From Rallus limicola (Eukaryota > Chordata > Aves > Gruiformes > Rallidae), in the NCBI GenBank assembly GCA_022605955.1, contig JAKCOZ010000001.1, forward strand, positions 97,248,211 through 97,312,210: a stretch of 64,000 bases of DNA, in the 5' to 3' direction. The number at the start of each line of letters is the position of its first letter. Position 1 is the stretch's first letter. A program made the position numbers and the translations under genes. The notes beneath the pieces are model-generated. The model worked only from the letters and a program-made list of their open reading frames with translations, did not search any database and was not told the origin of the DNA. Shown here in pieces: positions 38,211 to 51,188 of this stretch.

Positions 38211-38245
38211 AAAGAGCTGTGCTGGAAGAGCTGTTCCAGCTCTTT
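38211..38245. repeat. Hairpin with a bulge
   Basis: AAAGAGC (38211-38217) and TGGAA (38223-38227) pair with TTCCAGCTCTTT (38234-38245). This gives a 12-bp stem with a 5-nt bulge and a 6-nt loop. The sequence also has a tandem character (AGAGCTG appears twice), so it may have arisen by local slippage rather than selection. Confidence 0.5.
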
Positions 38246-41200
38246 GTCATTCCCCCACCAAACTCAGCCCAGCCAAGGCAGAACACACTTGCTTGGTCAC
38301 CACCACCCAACAGGGATGCCTGCTTCCCTGGCTGGGATCAAAATGACCACGAGCCTGACATGAGAGGTATGGGAAAAGATTTTTTCATTTTACATGATGC
38401 TTCTCATGCACTTGCCTTTTTGATAACTACAAAAACTCCAGAGTGAGTGGAGGGAAAAACAAATTTAATACACCCCCAGAACACCCAGGCAAACATACTT
38501 TTTTTTTTTCTTCTCCGTAAACAATAAGCAAAACAACTATATTAAACCAAAGTTGAGGACTACAAACAAGAAGAGGCCCTATTCTTTCTACTGCCTGTGA
38601 AATGACAGCAGAAACCAGTAGCTTGACGTCCTTCCCTGCTGTTTTACACTGCTTTTTCACCTTATTTTGGCAGCAGTGGGAATAGAGACAAAAGAAGCAG
38701 GGAAGAACAAAGCATGAATCCCATTTGGGTAAAGGGAGGGAGGGGGAACAAAAGACAGAAGTGGAAGTGGATGGGCTACTTATAGCAATTATCATCAAAT
38801 ATTCCTGCACTTCCTTCCTTAATGTAGCTCCTTTCCTACACAAAGGCCTCCAAACAGGTCTGAGAGGTTCCCTTTGTGGAACACGGAGAAAGAAAAACTG
38901 TAATAAATACTGCAACGAAGATAAATTTTCCCAATAATGCAAGCTACAGGAAACACATGGAGGTCAAATAAAACTATTATTTGCCTTTTCAAACACGATT
39001 TTCTTCAGCTGCTAAATAAAAACATTATGAAGCCATTTTACACAGTAAAATTTAACCTTATATTAACCTTCCATATTAAGTAAACAAACCTTTCTAGCCA
39101 ATAAGCATCTCTGTGAACTCTCCAAGATGATAAGCAATACCTTAATTACATTCATTTACATGACTTTGAAATTGTTCCAGACCAAAGTCAATGACTACAA
39201 GGTCAGAGAGTATGGAAATCTAAAATAAGGAGAAATCCATGGTCAGCCAGTTCACACACACTCATACTGCATCATCCCATCTACCCCGTTTGTAAGGGGT
39301 CAGGGATACCAACCAAGTGCTTAACTTCCCATCAATTAAATGAAAAAGGCAAATGTCTCTGAAACACCTAAGACTGAGTGCATCCTTTGTTATTTTTTTG
39401 AAGGCTACTGACAGCTGAAAACGTTTTTAATGCCTAATGGCAAATTCAGCCACATGAACGTCTTATGCAGATATTTTATAATATTCTAATTGAAAGGCAC
39501 AATAGATTACAGAATAAAAACACAACCCAAGCTGCAGCAGAATCGCTATTACAGAGTATTTCACATAGTCGTATGTGTTATATTCAGTAATGCTGAACTT
39601 AATAGCTTTGCTGAGATTTATCCAGTAATGAAAGTGGAATGGTAGAAGTCAGCACACTGATTCCACGTCACCATTACTCATGAACCCATGAACCACACTG
39701 ACTCAAAGAGGAGCCCAAGTCTGGCAAAAACCACTGCCTAGACTTCCACTCTCAAAGCTAGATATGGGTAAGAAATATCCTGTCTTCAGTTCTGACTACA
39801 ATCATTAATACGCCACCTGAAAACCTTTGTTGTTTAATCTGCGCTATGCTGAGCAGGAAATGCTAATTACATCCAAGCAGTGATTATAGAGACTTTAAAA
39901 ACTGTTGCATGAAACTCGATGAAGTATGTTCTGTCCTGAAACAGCAGAAAAGCAGACACAGTGCCCATCCCATTCCCCAGATATTAGATAATGGCTCAGG
40001 TATGATCAATAGCAATCAGATTAGCCAAAAATAGAGCATACATGCACGCTGCACTAATAACGGATTGTTTCAGGGCTCTAGTTTGTGTATCGTAACCATG
40101 AAAATATTACATACATGCAGATACAAAAACCTGAAGCACAGTGTTCAGGTTTAGGCAATCCTGTATCAATGCACCACAGCTGACAACATTTTCCTAGTAC
40201 TAAATTAGATAAATCTCCCTCCACCTTCACTTTACTAGCCAAGCACTTTTTACACAACTCTCAAGCCAACAACCTTCTGCAATTTAAGTATGATTTAGTG
40301 CAAGAGAAGCAATGAGTATTATAAAATTTATGCTTGTTCACCTTCTCTCCCCACAGAGAAGGGCAAGATGTTTTTTCATGTAAATATGTATTAGATCCAA
40401 ATCATTTAAATAGATATTATTCCATAGAGAACATGATGCTGCATATGCCCGTTTCAGCTCCATGTTACTAAATAAACTGCAAGATAATGATGCTGCCTGG
40501 CTCATCCTAAAGGACACTGAAAATATTTCTAGGCATTTCAAACACAAGTAAGATACTTTCAGAAGAACAAAAGGAAAACTAAGGTGGCTCTTATGAAGCT
40601 CATAAACTACAAATTAGTATGTCTCTTCAGGAATAGACCACAGCTGTTAGAGCAAATGTACAGGTCTGGTACATGGAACAGTCTTTACAGTACGAATACC
40701 AAGTCCTTGCTCTCTTCCATTTTTATTTATTTGCTTTAACTGGAGCAAGGGAAAAGAAAATCAGTTTTGCAAGGATGGAAACAAAACAAGTTTTAGACAG
40801 GTGTCTAAAATTAACAGAGGAATGTTTAAGGTAAGGTGCAAAAGTTAATTTCATGCAGTTTTATTTCTCAGTTCTACTTCGCTACAGATGGGATTGCTTT
40901 GATGGAGACAGAATAGGGAAAACTTAAACAGTATCTTTTAAAAGTGAGAGCTTTAAGCATTTATTTTAATTAAATATATATCTCACTGCTTTCCACAAAA
41001 CACAAAGGAAGTTAATCAGTATGCCGCCACAAAATATATTTATAGTTAACAATTTAATTAAGAATACCATATTTACAGCGAGAAAGATTGTCATTGGTCT
41101 TGAAGCTACCACATACCATTTGGGCTGCAGTCAGTTATCTTACAATACGGTCTGACCTCTGCCTGATTTTAAAACAGGATAATCACCTTCAACTACATGG

Positions 41201-42740
41201 GAACCTGGAACACTATCAGAACTGCTTTTATTGAACTGACCATTTGATGACATGGACATGGTCAAGACTTACTGTGCTACCTACTTCATTTGAGGCTTAC
41301 AATGCAACCTCAGGATACAATCAGAAAGACCATCCAGAAACCTACTGGCATAGGGGACGACCCAAACAAAACCAAGTAACAAAATCCACACTTATCCCAG
41401 AGAAAGGATGGAATGGGAAAGATACAGAGAGCATAATGAAGTCAAGTTAAATGCTGAAACCTTTTGAACTACCAAAATTCTCCTCTAGCTGACCCCGCTT
41501 AAACTGGAAGACTGTTTGTCTGGAGGCAGGCAGCCCTACGGACAAGCTCTTGAAGATCCCCTGCTATAGAGAAAAAAAGACAGGTGCCTAATGTCAGAGC
41601 ACATCAAGCCAGGTTCCTGTTCCAAGCAAAGCACTGCGAGGCAACCCAAGCCTACAAGTCCACATTCAAAACAAACCCAAGGAAGGAGGAAGTGTTCCTC
41701 ACAGACCTTTCTGGTTCAAAACACTTGCCGCAGCAGCGCTGCCGTTTTCTTCACATTGCACCGTCGCTTTTATAGCTGTTAGCCCCATTACAACACAGTT
41801 GACAGTTTAAACAAAGAGCAACTAAGAAAGTACAATATTCTATAACTGGCATTTACAGCACCGGCCTTGGACTTCTAATCTTTACCAGACTGGCACACAA
41901 ATCAATCTATCAGCTCATAAAGGTGTGCTTTTTTAACCTCTAAAACAGATGGGATTGGCCAGAAACGTCTGGCATGTCAAACTGCTAATCACCGCTGCCC
42001 TTTGCACAAAATAACCCACTTAAGTTGAGGCATGGTTGCACTGTAACAGACATTAGTTTGTGGGAAACCCATTTAACTGTCACATACTCCCGCCACTCCT
42101 GCTCTCCCTTAATTAAGCCTAATGCCTTATGCTTTGACCTTTTGTTCTAGCCTATTAACCCTATCTAGTACAAGTTCAAATATGTTAAACTTAAAAGTTT
42201 GCTGTAAAATATTAAATGCCAAGCTGCAGAAGGAACAAGGGAAGTTTCCTTACCCTGCAAGTTACCAGCCCCTTTACCAAATCCCCTAGGTTAACAAAAT
42301 GGAAGCACTACATTCAAAGACAAGACACATCCAAACTACTAAGCAGCTTCACAGCAATGAAGTGGAGTTTCTTCCATTTGCATTGCCTACCTTTTCCTCT
42401 TCAGAGGAAGGGAAGAAAACCCAAAACTTCTGCTTGTAACTTCATAACCTCAGGCTCTTGGGGTTTTATCCAACAAGAAAAGCACGTACTGTCAGCCAAG
42501 ATCACAGTATACTCATTTGCTGTTCTCTAAAACCTATAATTAATAATAAGCCGTAATTGCTTTGCAGTGACCAATTCCCCCTCAGTTAAAGGCTGCCTCT
42601 GCCAGCCTTGCTCAGACTGAGTCACCACCTTATTCTTCTGACAACAGTTACAATTACTACTAGTTGTTAGTTCTCATCTGTAAGTTACATTGTTTGAAGT
42701 TCCTCAGACTTCCATAAATTTAAGGACCTAATTTATCCTT
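38246..42740. other. AT-rich probable intron
   Basis: No supported exon or transposon is seen. The minus-strand frame at 38427-38942 (171 codons) is one of the longest outside the CpG island. It is hydrophobic and Phe/Leu-rich in the way expected from translating A/T homopolymeric intron, and it lacks paired splice sites, so I do not call a gene. Confidence 0.45.
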
Positions 42741-42759
42741 CCCCCCCCCCCCCCCCCCC
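42741..42759 (+). repeat. Poly(C) run, 19 nt
   Basis: This is an uninterrupted C19, meaning G19 on the minus strand. It is capable of i-motif or quadruplex structure and is a likely site of polymorphism or sequencing length error. Confidence 0.9.
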
Positions 42760-44792
42760 ACCTTGACACAAGCTCAGCCTCAGATGGTGCAACTACCTTC
42801 CCCAATCGTATCTCTTACTTGAGGAAGGTAACATCAACAGGATCAACAGTTCAGCTTACAAAGCAGAATTCATCCAGGGAGAGCCTACCGTAATGGTCCA
42901 GAGCTCTGACTCTAAACAAGAAATCCGATTCCAGTGACAGAACCAAATCTTTGCTAAAGACACAGGTCTGCTGCACCCTGCATTAAAGGTATTTACAACA
43001 GCATACAATGCAAGCTTGTATACCAAGACAGGTATTCTGCAATTAGTGCTTATAGACAGTGAACAAAATCTGTTCTTCCCCCCACCCCTCCCAAAAATAA
43101 AACAGAATAACCCAAATCAACCCAATACATGGCAAGTACAACAACTACTGTTTTATAATGCTGGTTAGAAACGGAACTAGGAATGCAAACTGTGTCAGGA
43201 TTACCAGCCATACATCAACAGACACATTTTCTCAAATCTTTAGTTTAAGCACCTTACTGACAAGCTGAATACTTGGGTCCAAGTATTCATATTTACAGCT
43301 TACACTTCTGCAACTCCAGCTAAACAGAACATCTTTGAAACAAAAGACACAAAATCCTGAAACAAAGTTTTGAATTACTTCAATTATTTTTGAAAATGTG
43401 AAAGATAAGAAAAGGCTTGTTGCCACAAAACCCACTGTCTACTAAGTTATTTTAAGGCTATGGAAGTGACCATATGCTACTGATCACAATACAAGTTTTA
43501 AATAGCTAATGAAATACTTGTGGTTTAATTCCAAAGGGCCTATCTTACAGATTCTGACACCAGCAAGTAACAACAACTGCAAATACAACTGCCCAGACAA
43601 CTAAGAAGCACTACAGCAATGCTAGCCTACTTTTGGGGTTTTTTTGAGGAGTCAAATAGGAAAAAACAAGAGGGGGGAAAAAATTAATTAATCCCTCATC
43701 TTGATTTCTTTCATTTCCAAAGCAATGATTCTGGATAAATCCAGATCTCCTCAAGTTAAAAAGCAAAGATAGCTTTCTAATGATTTCACTCTTCTATATT
43801 CTCCTGTGTTGGAGATGCTAAAACTGCAGTACCCAGACCAATGTATATTCAAATGAAGTCAAGCAACACATTAATTTATTTCAAAACAAAACACCAAAAC
43901 AACAAAACCCCACACATCCTTGGATCTGTAATCTGTGCCATTACAACAGATATGTTAGTAGTTTTGCAGGCTGGGATTTGGTGTGACTGCCTCCAGCTTC
44001 TAGACCTTCCCTACTAATGCTCACAAAAGTTGCCACTGGAGGCAATGCAAATGAGTCCTAGGAGAGGCCAGAAACAAAACAGTAACTGCTTGTCAACCAT
44101 TACATGCCCAAATTGTATTCTTTATGCTCATCAGCATTCTCAAGTTCTTAGGCATGCATGTAGGCCCACCGAGTACAGTGGGGCTACTCAAGTGGATAAA
44201 ATTACTCACAAACCAAAGTGCATATACATAAGCAAATCACTGGACAACACTTGGGGAATTATTCCCCGGTATCAAAGAAAAATAGGATTTAGGAAATGGG
44301 AACCAAGGGAGCAGATCCAAACAAAACAACAGTGGTGCTAAATGTCTACAAGCCATTGCAATGTAATATCTAATAATGATTTTACTGTGTCAGTCCCTTG
44401 CCACAGCAGCTCATTTTGGATTTGTTTTATTTAAAAAAAAAAAAGTAACACAGTAAGTTTTACTTAATCTTCTCTTGCACTCAAAAAAATTTTTTAAATC
44501 ACATTTAAATCAGGTTTTTCCCTACTTAGCAACTGCTTCCCAAAGAAATAGGCTAGATCTTCAAGACTTACCAGCAACTTCCATACAAAAAAAAGTTCAA
44601 AGGCTTCTATATACTTATTTCTCTTCAGTCAGCACACGTTAAAAGAATTACACTAATAGAGTGATTAACTTGAAAAAAAAAATACTTTAAAATATATTAA
44701 AACCCTAAAACATCTACTGTATGGCAGAACTGGCATGACAAAGATGAAACCCCAAACCAAAGAGACAAAGTAAATAACCCAAACTAATTTAC
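42760..44792. other. Noncoding sequence downstream of the leftward UTR exon
   Basis: It is probably the intron that follows the exon at 44793-44877 on the minus strand. No further exon is supported. A strong leftward donor-like GCTG|GTAAGTC near 44566-44576 has no convincing acceptor. Confidence 0.45.
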
Positions 44793-44877
44793 CTTGAGAA
44801 TAGTCCCATCAGGAAAGCTCTTCCTTCAGGAGTCCAAGGATGCGTCAATTTTCTTCCTCAACTATTCCATGCGTGTT
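44793..44877 (-). other. Probable 5'-UTR exon of a leftward gene (85 nt)
   Basis: Read on the minus strand, a pyrimidine tract ending GTTCTTTTCAG precedes an 85-nt segment that ends CTCAAG|GTAAAT, GT at 44792-44791. Both splice sites are close to consensus, and the length is typical of an internal vertebrate exon. All three frames contain stops, so it cannot be an internal coding exon and is best read as a noncoding 5'-UTR exon. It lies about 6.6 kb downstream, in the same sense, of candidate first-exon donors in the CpG island, which fits a leftward transcript starting there. The gene is not identified. Confidence 0.6.
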
Positions 44878-47372
44878 CTGAAAAGAACAGCAGAAACCAC
44901 CCAATGAAACTCTACATTCCAATTTTTTTCCCCACCCAATATACTTCTATCCACTTTCTTATTGTTGGCTTAACAAGAAGTGATCCCCTGTTTTGGTAGG
45001 AAGAATTGCAAACAGCATTTCACAAGAAAAACATAACTCTGCACTTCAGAAATCAAATCTTTCCATCAGTAGAACAAGTACAGTCAACTTACACTGCCCA
45101 GCCTTTTACTGTCTACCTAACTGGACAGCACTTCTGCAAGAACAAAAAACAGCACTCAACTGTGATTCAAAGCCACCGCCTTCCTCCTTCCTTCTGTTAA
45201 AGACACCCAAGCAGCTGCGAGGCCAAAGCCCTCCTTCCTACGTAGCAGTCACTGCTTAATGCTTCAAACTCAGAACAATGAGCATCAAAACCAAATTGTT
45301 TTAAAAAGCCCCTACTTATCTAAACATAAATATAGTTTAATTAGTGAATGTAATGCTAAATGCAACAAAATTATTTAGAAAAACCTAGAACAGTAGAAGT
45401 AGTAACATCTGACTCAGAAATATTTAGGAATTGAGTAGTATTTAATATTATAGCTAGAAGATGTTACCCATAACAAGCACCACCTTAAAAATTCTCCTCA
45501 GCTCTTCTCTAGTATTCCTAAGTGAATTTCTGCTAGAAGATGCAGCCAGACTAGATCATCATTTGTACTACCTCAGCCTTGTTCTTGTGATGAGCTTCAT
45601 TGTTAAAAGCTATATTACATCTTCTGACACCAAGTTACCACCCAAGCAGCAAGTTTATTACACATAAAGTGTCAACCTTAACCACAATAAACCATTCAAA
45701 TACCCTCCAACATATAGTTTCTTCCCTGTTTGGCTGAACCTTCCCCTCCTCATGGTTGGTTCCTCTCCTCTTTACCTCACCTTCGGCTTCTAGTCTCACA
45801 AAAAAGATATGCACAACAGCCTTTAAAACACAGAATTTCTCCAGCACAGAGGACCCCACCAGCAGCTACGAGTGTGGAGGGGAGCAGAGTAGGAAGTGTG
45901 TGCATCAGGGGCAGCTCATAGCATTGCCCCCCTCTGCAAAAGCGCATGGGCTAAAGCCAGCTTGGAGGAAACATCTAATACTACCAAAGCAACTGCACCT
46001 GGGAAAGAAGGGAAAAAAAAAAATTTAGACATTGATAGATGGGTCTTTTCTTGGATGATGACCCAATTCCAAGCTTTCAGGTATGTGGCAACTAAGAGAA
46101 GCACGCTGAACTACTGCCACCATCAAGACCCAACAAAAGCAACAGATACAACTAAGCCAAAAAGTAAGTAAATACCCTGAAACACTATATGCAGACATCA
46201 TTTCAAATCCATCCCCCATATACACCACACAATGAGTTTGCCCCACAGAATGGTAGCAATCCTCAAGGTTTGGATTCAGTTGGGAGTAGGGAGAAGACAA
46301 TGCTACCATTGCGGTCAAACACAGAAATTATGGGCAGAGTGACAAAGGTGGCAATAAACATAGTTCAAAGCCTTACCAATCCCATTTTGCTGAAAAGGCA
46401 AGTAAGATGGATGTGGAATCTTTTGCAACCAGAGGAAAAACAGGACAAGAGGTTCCTTAGAGCAGAAGGAAGCAGCATGTAAAAAAAAAAAGTGCAAAGC
46501 TTCACCTTGTCAAGCCACCTTAATTTAAGAGAAACAGTTCATTCCAGCATTTCTGTTCTATATTGTACATGTAGATAAAGTGTTTTCAACCACTGACAAA
46601 GAGTTTTCTTTAAATACTGTTTCCAAGAGAGGACCGATTTCTATCTAGTAGGGGGAAAAGAAGAAAACAAACACCACCAAAAACAGACAAGCGCCCCCAC
46701 ACTGTACTGCCATCAAGGTTCAACGTATAGACAGGATTTCCTTTAGGTCAAGTTTAAACAGTCTTTTCTACACTGTTCTGAGCAACTACAGCAGGTTTAT
46801 AAAAGTTCAGAGAAAGGAACAAAAGAATTTGTTATTTCTGGGGGAAATTACATTTTTTTGTGTGTTTTAAAACGCTATTGAAGAAAAGAGCTTTCCTAGA
46901 ATAACACTTTATTCCCAGAGACTTCACAGCTGGATCACTTGCCTTGCACAGTTGTGTTTTTTTTAATGTCAATTTGTTTCATATTATAAACTGCTGAAAG
47001 CAGGATAGGTGATGACATGAATACCATAAACAGGACAAGCTCCTGGGGCAGGAACCATCATTTCTTTCTACCTCTGAGGCAAGCCCTGCTTTTTACATCA
47101 CTGAAAAAGCCTTTTCCAATTCCTTTCCCACTCCATTTTCAAAGTGGGATGGGGCACAGAGAAGAAGTTGAAAGACCAGAGCCCTGAATCTTAAAGTTTG
47201 ATGTGAAAAAAAAAAAAAGAAGAAAAAAATCAGCAGCAGAGCAGCACTATCAGTCCTAACGCCAGTGAGAACAAAAATACCCTTCTTCAGTGAGCGAGGC
47301 ATGCTATGAAAGACACATCTCAACACAGAAATTCATTAATTGCTTTTTGGGGCTAATTAAGTACTCCCTCAC
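44878..47372. other. Noncoding sequence, probable intron
   Basis: No strongly supported exon is seen. A 13-nt leftward microexon-like segment sits near 46375-46387, with acceptor CCTTTTCAG and donor GATTG|GTAAGG, but it is too short to trust. Overlapping open frames of 60-97 codons at about 45730-46480 on both strands have no recognised domain. Confidence 0.4.
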
Positions 47373-47466
47373 CTGTTCTCAAATAGTAGTTTTGGTCAAG
47401 ACTGAAACACGTTTTACATGCAGTGCTCCACATCTCACGATAACTCACTCCCCTGCAACTTACTTC
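47373..47466 (-). other. Weak candidate leftward exon (94 nt)
   Basis: On the minus strand, a pyrimidine-rich stretch ending CTTCCTCCTCCTGAG precedes 94 nt ending GAACAG|GTGAGGG. One frame is open throughout (31 codons, phase 1 at the end), starting EVSCRGVSYREMW. The acceptor ends in GAG rather than the preferred CAG, and the peptide is unrecognised. It could be an alternative exon of the same leftward transcript or a chance match. Confidence 0.2.
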
Positions 47467-48234
47467 CTCAGGAGGAGGAAGAGCAGCCCACCAGAAGTCT
47501 TCTCTAACACTAAGCTGCTTTGAAACTGGTGACTAACAGTAGATCTGTAGCTTCCACTTTTAATCTGGTATTGTCTATCAATAAAACTGTTTTTCCTCAG
47601 CTGAAGACAACAGTATTTAGAAAGAAGCTGCATGAAAACCTAATTTCTCTCAAGACAGGCAATTAAACAGGATCAATAACCTCCAGTACTGATTTGGTAA
47701 GAGAAGACCGTGCCAAGAGAGGTTTGTCCCAAAATAGGATGGCTAGCAACTGCTTCTTCCCCTTTCTACACACGAATATTTACTGACATGAATCTTAGTT
47801 GCTATTCTCTTCCTTCAACCATCAAGCCAAGTGACCTGCAACAGAGAGCCAAATAAATTACCAAATTCATTCTTTCAAGTGCTAAATAGGCCTGTTCACA
47901 TTTCTAAGCATTTGAAATAAATAATCCAGAAAGACTAAAACACAAGACGTTCATCTTTACCAAAAAGAATCCCCCTGCCCTCTCTTCCCAAGGCAGATCT
48001 TCCCACCGGAGAGAAGGTAAGGAAGTTTTTCTTGTGGTCACAGGCGGCCACCCAAAGTACTGCCCGCCAACCGCAGCGCGGTGTTTTCTAGCTTGGTGTT
48101 TTCGATTGCAGCTAGCCAAACACTAACACCATAGTACCCAAGAGAAATGCCACAAGCCCTTTAAATACTCTCCTCCTAACTCCTCGCATTTGCTACGGGC
48201 AGGCCGACACGGCTCAGATAGTCACAGCACTTAC
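47467..48234. other. Noncoding sequence with a mild CpG cluster
   Basis: From about 47990 to 48260 I count roughly 14 CpG in about 300 bp, above the intronic background but far below the main island. No coding structure is supported. It adjoins the candidate microexon at 48235-48246. Confidence 0.35.
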
Positions 48235-48246
48235 CGTTTCGGCCTG
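48235..48246 (-). other. Candidate NAGNAG microexon (12 or 9 nt), or the end of a longer exon
   Basis: On the minus strand the tract TTTCTTCCTGCCAG is followed by CAGGCCGAAACG and a strong donor GTAAGTGC, GT at 48234-48233. The doubled AG would allow exons of 12 or 9 nt, both multiples of three. Alternatively an upstream AG near 48274 gives an exon of about 40 nt, or this is the end of an alternative first exon. The donor is among the best in the window, but exon identity is uncertain. Confidence 0.2.
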
Positions 48247-50829
48247 CTGGCAGGAAGAAAGCACAAACCACAAGCTGCCACCATTAACCTTCTTGTCTTT
48301 AGTTTAAGACTGTTTAGACAGACTTTCAAGCTTATGGGGTTTATCTTTTCGGTACAACTGTGCATATTCTTTCACACATTTTTCCTCCGGTTCAGGCTCC
48401 ATCCGCTACCTACAGTATCTTTCCACTTGCCTGTCATTAAACCCCTGCTGAGCAGTAATGATTTATACTTCAAAAATTGCACTTCTTTCCCCAAAAGGGT
48501 ACTTAGCTCTTTTTTTAATCCATGGGATAGTTATCCTAATTCTCCCATCTATTACTCATAACCCATTCCACTGCCCTGCACCCATCAGCTGGGGAGGTCA
48601 GCCCCCCTGAGCCCAGCTACCCCCACACCCGGGAGGTCAGCCACCAAAGCCTCACTTACAAAGGGGTTCATGGCCCCACTGGAAACCCCATGTTCTTCCC
48701 AGTCTCTCTTCTAGACTGCCTCCAATCCCCTACATACAGGGGGAAAATAATAATTTATTTTTTTTTTTAATGAGAGAAAATCAAAGAAACCACAAGCCAT
48801 TTGTGTTTGGAGAGGTTCAGGCAAGTTCTGAAGAGTTAATTCTAAAATTAACCAATTATTACAGTCTTCTTGTCTTCTCCAATAGCTCTGCAAGGAGGTG
48901 TCAAGCGCAAGCCTTGAGCAAGACAGCTGACTGTGGGAAATGCAACTCCCTGGCTTTGCCTTGGGCAAGTTTATACATGTGCTCGGCTCAACACAAACCA
49001 GAATTTATCTTTTAATATACTAATGTCCTGCACTGTCACTGGTAAAATTAACAGCGCTCTCACTGCTAACAATAATACAGCTGGTATTACAGAAAACTTT
49101 TGTCAGTGTTCAAAGACAGGAAAATAAAGTTAGTCCTGAAAAAAAAAAACAAGCTGTAGGCATGCAAGACTTCTGCAATTCTTTTAAACCAATCCCTTAA
49201 TAAGCAAAACCTACAGGCAATTATGATCACCATAAAGTAAACTAATATTTGTGTTCTATAACCTTTACTGAGATATTTATAAAACCTTAGGAAAAAAAAA
49301 AAAGTTTTCCTTGATGCCTTTTACAGAACACTCACTCTAAACAGCTATTGAACGCTGCAGGTGATGCAGCCAGCACTTAAATTGCTCAGTTAAGTTTACA
49401 AGATAAAAACATTAGTTTGCTTTTATTTCTTTATCAACATAGATTTATGACTATAATAAATGTTGGTTACTTTATTTTCATCCAATTTTGATTAGCCCAT
49501 CTTTCACTTCAGAGAAAGAAGCAAGTACTGAGAGCAGAGAGGAAGAGCAAGTTTTCTATCCCAAGATTAATAATGGAAAAAAAAAAAAAAAAGAAAAAGT
49601 AGTCATCCATCCAGCAGGGTTTGGCATGTGACAGCATCTGTGTGTGCAGGGTCTACAAAAACCTGAAAGCCACTGACAGCTCTCGCTCATTAGGCAACCC
49701 AGGCCAGTCTAGCAGGAGGTTTGATTTCACCCCCACCTGAAACACGCTGTCAGTAGCTGTTGCCTCTTCCATCCCACTAAACAAAACCGGACACCCTTAC
49801 TCATGACAAACACTGTCTTGCTTTGGAGTCAAGGCTGTCAACTCCATCTCAAGAGACCGCTGATAAAACAACAAGTTGGACTTCTCAACCACAAGTTTGG
49901 GAGGACAACTGCCCCAGACAGCAGAAGCCTCAAACCCGCCTGAACACATTCTGGACGAGAACTTTTTCTCTCCAAGATGCCAATTCTTGCTGCCAGTATA
50001 GCAACAATTAGTCAGAAGCCATTAAATCAGATTTTAACCACAGAACACCCTCAGCTCAGAAAGCTTTCATCATATGGCATCTCAATGTGTCACTGCCTAG
50101 TGTGTTCGGTCAGCCCTAGAAACAGTAAATCGTATTTGAATATTAAAGAAAAAGGTTGCCTGCCACTCCCTCGGGGACACACCACCCCCTTTCCCAGAGG
50201 GACTGCTTCCTCCCCGTGGGTCTCCACAGACTGGATTCGCACCCTTCGACAAATAAAGCTTTACTGTATCTCTGAACATTTATAGTGCCATGACTCAGTT
50301 AAATTCTGATCAGCCCGTAAGCTGTCAGACGCTGCAGGCAGGTCCGTCCCCTCAAAATAAAACAAGGAATAAATCCAGTCTCCAGATTCCAGAGAGATGA
50401 GGCAGAAGGGAACAACTTCCACTTCAGCTTTCCTAACATCGCCCTAATCCCACAGGCAAGAAACCCCACCGGCCTTTCCAACACCTTCAACACGTGTCAA
50501 ACATCTCGGCCGAGCTCTCCCTTGAATTAAAAGCCTAAGAAGCCATCGGAACCCCAGGTGCAGGAGCAGAAGCAGCGAGGTGCAGCGGGGACGCGAGGCT
50601 GGCTGCATGTTACAAAGCTGTCCCTTATTCTGCCTGTGCCCCGGCACCAGGTCTCCAGATTTTCGGTATCTTCCAACTCAATTGCCAGCTGACACCCACC
50701 CAGCACGGCCCCAAAACAACACATTCCGTGGGGATAGATGGGAGGGAGGGAAGGAGGGAAAACGAAAACCAAACAAAATTCACCTTTAAAGGGCTTCGGG
50801 GAGCACAGAAACACGTCTGGAAAAGTAAC
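48247..50829. other. Flank of the CpG island on the gene side
   Basis: AT-rich sequence grades into GC-rich sequence towards 50.4-50.8 kb. It contains an A16 run at 49577-49592. No supported exon is seen. Confidence 0.45.
49577..49592 (+). repeat. Poly(A) run, 16 nt
   Basis: This is an uninterrupted A run just before further A-rich sequence. Confidence 0.9.
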
Positions 50830-51188
50830 CTTTAGTCTAGAGAGGAAACAGCGACGTCCCTAAGGAGCCCGAAGCGATGAGAAGGCATCTTTGGGGGACG
50901 CAGGGAGCCGAGCCTGTGCCACCCCCCGAGAGGCGGTGGGAAAGGCACCTCGGGCACAGCGGCCCGCCCGCAGGTAGAGGTGGAGCGGGCAGTGACAAAT
51001 CGTCGTGGTGGGAGGGGGGGGGGAAGGCGAGAAGAGGGAAGCGTGGCCTTGCCCGCAGCTGCTGTGAAAGCAGCCGGGCGGCGGGAGGCGAGCGAGGCCG
51101 CGGCCGGCGGGGCCGGGTCTCCCCGCACCCCCGGGCGGCCGCCGGCGCCTCCCCGGCCGCCGCAGCCGCTGCGCACCAGGCTTGCGGC

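Noticed and set aside
38427..38942. 171-codon minus-strand open frame
   Set aside because: Phe/Leu/Cys-rich translation typical of A/T-homopolymer intron; no recognised domain or paired splice sites.
46375..46387. 13-nt leftward microexon-like segment with ATGG
   Set aside because: Too short to distinguish from chance pairing of an AG and a GT; no other support.
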